From: Prochlorococcus sp. AG-355-P16
GTDB taxonomy: Bacteria; Cyanobacteriota; Cyanobacteriia; PCC-6307; Cyanobiaceae
Direction: 5' to 3'
NCBI GenBank assembly: GCA_003278525.1
Contig: QCEQ01000002.1
Location: 62,001-126,000, forward strand
DNA length: 64,000 nt
Position numbers and translations under genes: made by a program
The notes under the pieces: model-generated
What the model was told of the DNA's origin: nothing
What the model saw: the letters and a program-made list of their open reading frames with translations, nothing else
Databases searched by the model: none
Part shown: in pieces, positions 39,582-45,375 of the stretch
How positions within the stretch are numbered: position 1 is the first letter of the stretch
How the letters are laid out: every line of letters begins with the position of its first letter

Positions 39582-40079
39582 TTATTTGATTTCATCATGA
39601 GCTAATTCGTATTTCTCCAATAGATTGTTTACTTCTGCTAGTGCAATCCTCTTTTGACAGGCTGAGTCATATCTATTTACTGCTATTGAAGGTATTGAAC
39701 CTTTGCTTTTCATTTCCCTTATACCAGTTTCTAAACATTGAAAAGCAACACTTGATAGATCTCTTCCTTCTGCTGCGGCCCAAACTTTCAAAAGATAAGT
39801 AAGATTTGATGGTACTGAGATTTGTACTTTGTTTGAATTTGAAGTGTTTAATGCAATATCATCGAGACTAATTTCTTTAGAGGAAATAGTTTCTTTAACC
39901 TTTTTCTTCAAAAATTTTACTTGGCTTAAAGCGTCCTCTTTATTCTTTATTTTTTGTTCTATTTCAAATAACTCTTCTTCAGAATTAATTAAAGCTTCTA
40001 ATGCCCATTTAGCATCATCTTTCGCAACCGCGGTTCTATCAAGCCATTCATCTCTTATTTTTGACCAATTACTGGGCAT
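39582..40079 (-). CDS. Ribbon-helix-helix-like DNA-binding protein
   Basis: The 165-residue protein has a coiled-coil-like N-terminal part (about 15-70), then a CopG/Arc-like segment at about 85-130: KVQISVPSNLTYLLKVWAAA, EGRDLSSVAFQCLETGIREM. The pattern of a short strand followed by two helices, with hydrophobic residues in the RHH places, suggests a dimeric regulator. The C terminus is helical. Three TAGATT hexamers with 11-bp spacing lie upstream, which fits self-control. It is followed by the GIY-YIG-like gene after two bases. Confidence 0.6.
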   Translation of the reverse strand: MPSNWSKIRDEWLDRTAVAKDDAKWALEALINSEEELFEIEQKIKNKEDALSQVKFLKKKVKETISSKEISLDDIALNTSNSNKVQISVPSNLTYLLKVWAAAEGRDLSSVAFQCLETGIREMKSKGSIPSIAVNRYDSACQKRIALAEVNNLLEKYELAHDEIK

Positions 40080-40117
40080 AAGCTTTATAAGATAATTCTA
40101 TGATATATAAATCCATA

Positions 40118-40158
40118 TAGATTGTCTACTCATTCTATTTAGATTTAATATAGATTGT
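40118..40158. promoter_or_regulatory. TAGATT repeats in helical phase before the RHH gene
   Basis: The hexamer TAGATT occurs at 40118, 40140 and 40151. The steps are 22 and 11 bp, so all copies face the same side of the helix. The first and third are part of a longer direct repeat, ATATAGATTGT (40115-40125 and 40148-40158). The set begins 36 bp before the RHH start. RHH regulators often bind such arrays near their own promoters. Confidence 0.42.
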
Positions 40159-40345
40159 TTAAAATTTTAATTTTATTTTTAATAATTCCTCGTCTTAGAA
40201 ATAATCTTTTACAATAATTGAAACAGCAGAATCCATCCAATGTGAACTTAGGGGAATTTTTTCGCTAATTGAAAACGATATATTTGATAATTCAATCTTT
40301 TTAAATTTTAGTTATTTGTTTATTAACTTAAAAATTTCCGGGCTT

Positions 40346-40735
40346 TTAATCTCTTTCAATAAGTTCAATTTTATAACCATCAGGATCCTCAACAAAAGCC
40401 AAGATAGTAGTACTGTTTTTCATTGTTTTAGGTTTGGTTGTTATTTTACAACCATTATTTTCTAATCCTTGGCAAATTAGATGAATATCTTTTACTCCAA
40501 TAGCTATATGACCATATTTATCTCCAAGCTCATAGTCTTCTGACTTTTTGTCCCAGTTATAAGTTAATTCAATTACAGCATTTTCTTTTTCTGAGCCATA
40601 ACCAACAAATGCCAAAGTGAATTTTCCATGAGGGTAATCCTTTTTTCTTAATAGATTCATCCCTAATCTATTGACGTAGAAATCAATGGATTTATCTAAA
40701 TCTCCAACTCTCAGCATTGTATGAAGGATACGCAT
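40346..40735 (-). CDS. gloA: Lactoylglutathione lyase (glyoxalase I)
   Basis: GloA turns the methylglyoxal-glutathione adduct into S-lactoylglutathione. The 129-residue length and the metal ligands H5, E56, H76 and E124 match the E. coli nickel-type enzyme (its ligands are H5, E56, H74 and E122). Other motifs are [29 protein letters not shown] and [14 protein letters not shown]. It stands alone with 266 bp before the RHH gene on its 3' side. Confidence 0.95.
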   Translation of the reverse strand: MRILHTMLRVGDLDKSIDFYVNRLGMNLLRKKDYPHGKFTLAFVGYGSEKENAVIELTYNWDKKSEDYELGDKYGHIAIGVKDIHLICQGLENNGCKITTKPKTMKNSTTILAFVEDPDGYKIELIERD

Positions 40736-40867
40736 TTTGAATTATGAACCTAAATTTATTATCTAATATTTAATCACCATATGCCAAAATTCATTTTTCC
40801 GATACTAGGACTTTTGTTAAGTTCAGAAAATTTAGGTTAAAATGTTAATAATTTTTTCAACAATATA

Positions 40868-41302
40868 TTGAATCAGATATTCCAGAGACTCTCATCAGTA
40901 TTTTTATATACTTTGCCATTAAAGGCATCTATACCTTTTGGATATTATTTGTTCTATAAATATTCTTTTTTAAAAATACTATTATTCCTTACTTTTCCAA
41001 TAGCAATAATTGAAAAATCTTTGCCTTTTGGTAGTTTTTTACTATTTATAATTTTGTTTGCTGGATTAGCAAGAAATCCAAAAGTTCCTTATTTCGTAAG
41101 ATACAACGCTTGCCAAGCATTGCTTATTGATATTGCTTTGATAATAATTTCATATCTTTTGAGATTATTTCCCATAGTTGAATTAGGCTCAATTATTTTT
41201 ATATTTACATTATGTATTTTTATTTATTCGATTTCTAGATGCATTTATGGAGTTGAACCTGAAATACCCTTTATTAGTAAATCTGTAAGAATGCAAATTT
41301 AA
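40868..41302 (+). CDS. Tic20/Ycf60-like membrane protein
   Basis: This 144-residue protein has four hydrophobic segments and the conserved ARNPKVPYFVRYNACQALLI motif of the Tic20 family; the end EPEIPFISKSVRMQI is also typical. Tic20 is a plastid import channel component; the bacterial role is not settled. It resides in the plasma or thylakoid membrane. The start is TTG. It has no obvious partner beside it. Confidence 0.85.
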   Translation: MNQIFQRLSSVFLYTLPLKASIPFGYYLFYKYSFLKILLFLTFPIAIIEKSLPFGSFLLFIILFAGLARNPKVPYFVRYNACQALLIDIALIIISYLLRLFPIVELGSIIFIFTLCIFIYSISRCIYGVEPEIPFISKSVRMQI

Positions 41303-41329
41303 AAAGATTTATAGACTTACTGACTTTCT

Positions 41330-41659
41330 TCAGCACTCATTCAGAATAGATTCCCATCTTTGTTGACTTGCCTTTATTGCTTGCATTGGCGGATTAGCCC
41401 CCTCTATTTCAAAGGCTTTTATTAATGATTTATTAGCTAATAGACCTAATCTTGCCGCCTCTCTTTGCCTAGAGCATACTTTTTTCCTTGATCCCTCTTT
41501 TAAACTATTTTCGATTTCTTTAAGAATTTGGCTAGCTTCATTCGATTTAGAATAAAAATCATTCATGTAAACATCAAGTGCCGTATCGGCAAAGATTTCA
41601 ATTGGAGAGATTATTGTAACTAAGCATATTATAAAACTTACAAATACAAATATTTTCAT
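41330..41659 (-). CDS. Exported small protein of unknown function
   Basis: A signal peptide (MKIFVFVSFIICLVTIISPIEIFA) precedes an 85-residue helical mature part with two cysteines (VCSRQREAARLGLLANKSLI and ESILNEC), which could form a disulfide. The sequence suggests a compact helical bundle in the periplasm or lumen. It begins 7 bp after the polytopic membrane protein gene on the same strand, so the two may be one transcript. No function is known. Confidence 0.68.
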   Translation of the reverse strand: MKIFVFVSFIICLVTIISPIEIFADTALDVYMNDFYSKSNEASQILKEIENSLKEGSRKKVCSRQREAARLGLLANKSLIKAFEIEGANPPMQAIKASQQRWESILNEC

Positions 41660-41666
41660 AAGAATC

Positions 41667-42251
41667 TTAAGTAAATTTTTTTTCCGATCTCTTTAATACT
41701 AAATAAAAGGTTAGAACACTAATTGTTCCAGATGGGCCTATTAAAACATGCCAAAATTGATCGCCACTAATTGAAAGCCTTGTGCCAAAGAAAGTCGTAA
41801 AAATAATACCAAATATTGGGTAAAGAATAAAAAGCCAATCTTTAAAAACTTTTTGCCAATTAATAATTAGAAGGATACTTATTATTATTTGAAAAAGAAG
41901 AGCAATATTTTTATCAAATAAAAAATATGAGATTATTGAACATAATGAAATGCAAAAATTAGTTTTTTGAATAAATTTATTTTTTATAACTGATATTGAT
42001 AAACATGTTAGACCTAAAGATAGGAAAGAATAAAATAGCCAATTAAATAAAGAGGAGTGATCTACATAAATCCAAGATGTTTGGGTATGATCTATCATTT
42101 CAGAAATCGATGCCAAGCCTAAAAAAATAAAACCGAAAGGTATTAATTTGTTCTCGCTTATATGTTTGAATTTTTTGATCGATCTAATACCTAATAAAAT
42201 TGGGATGATTGCCGCTTGAAAGTGGGCAAATAATAAAATTGAAAAAAACAA
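41667..42251 (-). CDS. Polytopic membrane protein of unknown function
   Basis: The 194-residue protein contains about six or seven hydrophobic stretches (FFSILLFAHFQAAIIPILLG, LIPFGFIFLGLAS, NWLFYSFLSLGLTCLSISV and others) and ends with a short basic tail. It matches no family that I know. Conserved-looking polar residues include SEMIDHTQTSWIYVDHSS with two histidines. It forms a likely pair with the downstream exported protein. Confidence 0.6.
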   Translation of the reverse strand: MFFSILLFAHFQAAIIPILLGIRSIKKFKHISENKLIPFGFIFLGLASISEMIDHTQTSWIYVDHSSLFNWLFYSFLSLGLTCLSISVIKNKFIQKTNFCISLCSIISYFLFDKNIALLFQIIISILLIINWQKVFKDWLFILYPIFGIIFTTFFGTRLSISGDQFWHVLIGPSGTISVLTFYLVLKRSEKKFT

Positions 42252-42305
42252 AATAAATTCTTAGACTTAATTCATCCTAATTTAAATAAAAAAAAGAGTT
42301 TCGGG

Positions 42306-42506
42306 TCACCTGAGTAGAGAAAGATACCATTGCCCAATTACTATAATCAATATTGTAAGAACAAAAGGGAAAGCAGGATATCGTGTTTGAAAATTAGCTG
42401 GTGGCCAAGGAGACCAAGATATTAATCTTCCTTGAGGTTCATTTGAAATTACTTTTTTTTTCAATTTTTTGGATATTAAAGTATCTGTGGCGAAGCCTTT
42501 ATTCAT
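42306..42506 (-). CDS. Small single-span membrane protein
   Basis: The 66-residue product has a basic N-terminal part, a Trp/Pro-rich stretch SWSPWPPANFQTRYPAFPF, and one membrane helix near the C terminus (VLTILIIVIGQWYLSLL). It lies 54 bp before the polytopic membrane gene on the same strand. No function is known; it may be a small membrane-complex subunit. Confidence 0.55.
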   Translation of the reverse strand: MNKGFATDTLISKKLKKKVISNEPQGRLISWSPWPPANFQTRYPAFPFVLTILIIVIGQWYLSLLR

Positions 42507-42592
42507 AGTCCAAATAAAAACAATACTAACAAAGACGTACCAAAAGAGCGTTTATTATTCGGTTGAATTATAGTTGCTTTTATTAAAACGGA

Positions 42593-42602
42593 GGGGGGGG
42601 GG
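42593..42602. repeat. Ten-G homopolymer
   Basis: Ten consecutive G lie in a non-coding gap of an otherwise very AT-rich window. Such a run is prone to slippage. Confidence 0.9.
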
Positions 42603-42670
42603 TGATTTTTATTAAGCTCAAACGGAACTCTATGAATGTATATGGCGATATTTATTGAACTGGATCAACC

Positions 42671-42690
42671 AAATCCCCCAGTAAATCTCC
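42671..42690. repeat. Direct repeat copy A beside tRNA-Ser
   Basis: This 20-base unit AAATCCCCCAGTAAATCTCC matches the copy at 43070 in 18 of 20 positions. Both flank the TM2-domain gene. Confidence 0.7.
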
Positions 42691-42761
42691 TAGTAGATTT
42701 GATTCTTTAAATTTAATCTTAAAGATAAGTTTCTTTGCAGATACTTAATTTATCGTTTCAT

Positions 42762-42989
42762 TTAATCTTCTGCATTTTCAAATTCTCTCAGCAAACGAAA
42801 AGTTTTGGAAATAAAAGGGAAGATCCATACTAACAAACCCACTACGGTTATCAAAGCGACAAGAAAGCCCAAAATTGCTAAGAATCCACCTGTTACATCT
42901 CCTTCGTAGAAACGATCAAGCCCAATTGGAGCACCAACTCCTAAAAGGAAGAGTCTTGTTAAAGTTTGTTTTTCTTTTTTTCTCAACAT
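42762..42989 (-). CDS. TM2-domain small membrane protein
   Basis: The 75-residue protein has the TM2 pattern: GVGAPIGLDRFYEGDVTGGF with LAILGFLVALITVVGLLVWI forming the second membrane helix. TM2 proteins have unknown roles in bacteria. The gene is flanked by direct repeats at 42671 and 43070, close to tRNA-Ser, which may mean that it sits in a mobile or duplicated segment. Confidence 0.8.
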   Translation of the reverse strand: MLRKKEKQTLTRLFLLGVGAPIGLDRFYEGDVTGGFLAILGFLVALITVVGLLVWIFPFISKTFRLLREFENAED

Positions 42990-43048
42990 AAATAATTTTA
43001 AAAGAGGATTTATTTCCTCAATTTTAGATCGACTTGTAATTTTGATTC

Positions 43049-43089
43049 AATCCCCCAGTATTTTTTAATAAATCCCACAGTAAATCCCC
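43049..43089. repeat. Direct repeat copies B1 and B2 beside tRNA-Ser
   Basis: B1 (43049-43060, AATCCCCCAGTA) is identical to 12 bases of copy A. B2 (43070-43089, AAATCCCACAGTAAATCCCC) matches copy A in 18 of 20. Read on the minus strand, both places encode a similar LLGDLLxDL peptide, so they may be duplicated gene-end fragments. Confidence 0.65.
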
Positions 43090-43239
43090 CAATAAAAAAT
43101 TGTCCCTACCTGACTGTTTATGGAGGGCTATGACGAGGCTGAGTTTCTTAAATCTTGCAAATATGGCTTTATATCTACGATTAAAATAATTTTGCCTGCT
43201 TATGGTGGAATATGACACCTTGTGCAGGTTCTCTAAATA

Positions 43240-43326
43240 CGGAGGGGGTGGGATTCGAACCCACGGTGCCCTTGCAGACACGCTAGTTTTCAAGACTAGA
43301 GCCTTAAACCACTCGACCACCCCTCC
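43240..43326 (-). tRNA. tRNA-Ser (anticodon UGA)
   Basis: The 87-base gene has a seven-pair acceptor stem GGAGGGG/CCCCTCC with discriminator G, a D-arm with GGTTTAAGG, the anticodon stem CTAGT/ACTAG around CTTGAAA (anticodon TGA), a long variable arm (GTGTCTGCAAGGGCAC) typical of serine tRNAs, and GGTTCGAATCC in the T-arm. The CCA end is not encoded. Repeats and a poly-G run lie downstream. Confidence 0.97.
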
Positions 43327-43533
43327 TCAGGGCTATTCATTTTTTTGAACTTGATTAGCCTAGCATAGAAAGTTAGTCACAAGCTAGAAAATTTAGCTAC
43401 TGTTTTCCTACTTCAATATTTGAGTATTCTTGAAACAAAGAGAAAAAGAAAATAAAATAAGGGCAATTAAAATATATTTATTCTCAAGAATTATTTTTCT
43501 TGCTACTAATAAATAGACAATATAAAATAAAAA

Positions 43534-43806
43534 ATGCTTTACGTTCAACATTGGTCATTTAAGACTGGATATCATCAAAAAGGTGCGGAAAAATTTCTTG
43601 GTGGAGGCGGAGATTATCCTGGAGTTGAGATGATTGGAAGATATCATGCTCCAGGATCGCTAGAAGGGTGGATAGTCTTAAAAACAGATAATCCAAAAGC
43701 AATATATCAGCATGCAGCTGAATGGGGTGAATTCCTTAATTGGGAAACCACACCGGTATTTACTGATGAAGAAGCTGGTCCAATAGTCGCCAAAGTCTAC
43801 TCATAG
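43534..43806 (+). CDS. DUF3303-like small protein
   Basis: The 90-residue protein fits DUF3303, a ferredoxin-like alpha/beta family: MLYVQHWSFKTGYHQKGAEK, MIGRYHAPGSLEGWIVLKTD and the end TPVFTDEEAGPIVAKVY. No function is known. It is followed by a terminator-like hairpin whose T-run ends at the ATG of the next gene. Confidence 0.75.
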   Translation: MLYVQHWSFKTGYHQKGAEKFLGGGGDYPGVEMIGRYHAPGSLEGWIVLKTDNPKAIYQHAAEWGEFLNWETTPVFTDEEAGPIVAKVYS

Positions 43807-43832
43807 TTAATGATTGAAATTTGATTTACAGT

Positions 43833-43856
43833 AAGGAGCAATTAGCTCCTTTTTTT
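43833..43856 (+). terminator. Hairpin with T-run directly at the next start codon
   Basis: AAGGAGC/GCTCCTT with a five-base loop, then six Ts, ends at 43856, one base before the ATG of the next gene. The ribosome-site-like AGGAG is inside the stem. It may be the terminator of the DUF3303-like gene or an attenuator for the next gene. Confidence 0.75.
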
Positions 43857-44117
43857 ATGAACACACTCATCATTTCAACTTTTAGTTGCACTTTTGAAGA
43901 ATTCAAAACCGACGTTTCTGGATTTATAACAGCAATGGGTCAAGAAGTAGTTTCAAAATATGAGTTTGTACAAGCGGGCGAACATAAATCTCATTTACTT
44001 ATGAACGTCCTAGATATGGAAGCACTTGAAGCTGAAATGACTTCAGATACAGCTAAAGAGTGGGACAAAAAAAATAATTGTAAGGATACCATCTATGTAA
44101 TTGAGCTTGTTGAATAA
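43857..44117 (+). CDS. Small alpha/beta protein of unknown function
   Basis: The 86-residue product begins MNTLIISTFSCTFEEFKTDV and looks like a compact alpha/beta fold, ending DTIYVIELVE. The frame is open back to 43821, but that stretch holds the hairpin; the ATG at 43857 is the better start. It may be a distant relative of the DUF3303-like neighbour. No function is known. Confidence 0.6.
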   Translation: MNTLIISTFSCTFEEFKTDVSGFITAMGQEVVSKYEFVQAGEHKSHLLMNVLDMEALEAEMTSDTAKEWDKKNNCKDTIYVIELVE

Positions 44118-44140
44118 AAATTAAACGCTTGCTAATACCA

Positions 44141-44290
44141 CTATCCGAAATTCACGTTTTCTTGGAATAAACCAAATAAGTTGTTACCGACTATGGCAGC
44201 AATTATTAAAACAAATGCAACTATAGCAAAAAGAGCACTTACATCTTTTATGTCATAAGGTGCTTTAAATAAAGGTTTCTGGTCTGCCAT
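44141..44290 (-). CDS. Small single-span membrane protein, 49 residues
   Basis: An ATG frame encodes a protein beginning MADQKPLFKAPYDIKDVSAL with one clear membrane helix (LFAIVAFVLIIAAIVGNNLF) and a short tail. The size and layout are like small photosystem or respiratory-complex subunits, but it matches none that I can name. It converges on the preceding gene and is preceded by 90 bp of AT-rich sequence and a strong terminator (44381). Confidence 0.6.
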   Translation of the reverse strand: MADQKPLFKAPYDIKDVSALFAIVAFVLIIAAIVGNNLFGLFQENVNFG

Positions 44291-44380
44291 GGTTATCAAA
44301 TCTATAAATGCAATTAATCATATTAGTTTAATGATTATGAGCAGTATTAAGTGATTTTTAGTTTAAGTTTAGACAATAAA

Positions 44381-44408
44381 AAAGCCACTAAAAGTGGCTT
44401 TTTTTTAT
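44381..44408 (-). terminator. Terminator between two tiny minus-strand genes
   Basis: AAAGCCACT/AGTGGCTTT with a three-base loop is flanked by A-runs and T-runs on both sides, so it can work in both directions. It lies 16 bp beyond the stop of the DUF4278-like gene, whose transcript it most likely ends. Confidence 0.85.
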
Positions 44409-44423
44409 TTTTAAAAAAGTGAA

Positions 44424-44525
44424 CTAACTTGTATAAGCTTTGCCTCTGTAGGTAAGTTCGTTATGCTGCTTCTTAGCAACTTCTTTGTTCTGGACGTACT
44501 TTTGTCCTCTGTAAATTAGAGTCAT
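44424..44525 (-). CDS. DUF4278-like micro-protein, 33 residues
   Basis: The frame encodes MTLIYRGQKYVQNKEVAKKQ and ends in LTYRGKAYTS. The (L)IYRGxxY pattern at both ends is the DUF4278 motif that I recall from picocyanobacteria. It has a GGAG ribosome site nine bases before the ATG, a clear terminator behind it and a GC-richer, structured leader upstream, which supports a real gene. Confidence 0.72.
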   Translation of the reverse strand: MTLIYRGQKYVQNKEVAKKQHNELTYRGKAYTS

Positions 44526-44625
44526 TTTTTTAGCTCCGGTTTCGCTTAAGTCCCCGTTCCATGGCCTAAGTCGATTTGCGGCTTGCTACAAGCAAGTTGA
44601 ACGTTTTGGTAGCGGTTGCTACAAA
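44526..44625 (-). ncRNA. Structured leader of the DUF4278-like gene
   Basis: About 100 bases upstream of the 33-residue gene are richer in GC than the surroundings. Two hairpins are seen: CTTGC/GCAAG (44582-44596) and GTAGC/GCTAC with a GGTT loop (44609-44622). A direct repeat GCGGCTTGCTACAA/GCGGTTGCTACAA (44578 and 44612) underlies them. It may be a 5' regulatory leader or a small RNA. No known riboswitch consensus is recognised. Confidence 0.4.
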
Positions 44626-44829
44626 ATTATACTAACATTAAGTAAAACTAATTGTCTAGATCTTTAATAAATAAACTTAATACTTTAATAATGAAGCAGG
44701 CACTTACTAAAAAATTTATCTTTTTCTTTGTATAGTTTCTTACAGGTTACATTTTGTTCGTTTTTGAGAAGTATTTTTTTTTTAATGAACTTTTAAATGT
44801 AAAATTCTTAAGATTATAAAATTTGTTTT

Positions 44830-45024
44830 ATGTTTTCTAGAAGCAAAAAACCTACAGTAAAAAAATCCGCAATAGTTGAAGAGACTCCATTATTTGCCCA
44901 ATTATTACCATTCGCAAACAGGATGAATGATAAGGTTCAATTGGTAAATGCTCTGGCTTTTACTTTTATTATGGGATTCTCAATTTTTGGAATTGCTCTA
45001 TGGAAACTATCAGGGCTGACCTAA
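44830..45024 (+). CDS. Small membrane protein of unknown function
   Basis: The 64-residue protein has a basic N terminus (MFSRSKKPTVKKS) and one membrane helix (ALAFTFIMGFSIFGIALWKL). It lacks the ExxNGRxAM signature of high-light-inducible proteins, although the layout is similar. It is preceded by about 200 bp of AT-rich DNA. It overlaps the convergent gene by four bases (CTAA). It may belong to a thylakoid complex. Confidence 0.6.
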   Translation: MFSRSKKPTVKKSAIVEETPLFAQLLPFANRMNDKVQLVNALAFTFIMGFSIFGIALWKLSGLT

Positions 45025-45287
45025 CTATTTAATTTTTGCAAAGCTTCAATTTTTGATTCTCTGTTTTCAATTATGGTTATTAACCATCTAGAGGCTAGTC
45101 CCCTGGATATTGATCTATTTTTTAGAAATCTACATATATATACGTGTAGATTTTTTTCGTTTTTGGAGTTAAATTTTTCCTCAAAATCTAAGATATCCTC
45201 TTCTGATGTTCTTTTTCTTAGCTCATCCACCAATGCATGACTGGAGGAATCATTAAACAAGTTACCAATATTTAAGCTTAATGTCAT
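45021..45287 (-). CDS. Hypothetical protein, 88 residues
   Basis: This small helical protein begins MTLSLNIGNLFNDSSSHALV and has DELRKRTSEEDILDFEEKF with SRGLASRWLITIIENRESKI. It has no membrane segment or motif that I know. It lies 88 bp downstream of nrdJ on the same strand and may be part of that transcript. Confidence 0.58.
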   Translation of the reverse strand: MTLSLNIGNLFNDSSSHALVDELRKRTSEEDILDFEEKFNSKNEKNLHVYICRFLKNRSISRGLASRWLITIIENRESKIEALQKLNS

Positions 45288-45375
45288 AAATAATTTATGT
45301 CCCTATTTAAGAGGTAGCCATAAATTAAATTTTTAAAAACTAATTTATATTTTTTATTTACAAATTATTCAAAAT

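Noticed and set aside
39187-40079. Proven toxin-antitoxin module
   Set aside because: Gene order and the RHH-like fold would suit, but the partner lacks a clear catalytic residue and no known toxin family is recognised.
43024-43320. Open frame of 98 codons on the minus strand
   Set aside because: It runs through tRNA-Ser and its flank; the start MVEWFKALVLKTSVSARAP is the well-known false peptide that arises from serine tRNA genes.
44530-44562. Ten-codon upstream frame (MERGLKRNRS) before the DUF4278-like gene
   Set aside because: It is very short and its end carries the ribosome site of the real gene; chance is the simpler explanation, although it would be worth keeping in mind for the leader.
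44830-45024. High-light-inducible (Hli) protein
   Set aside because: Size and single helix fit, but the ExxNGRxAM chlorophyll-binding motif is missing.
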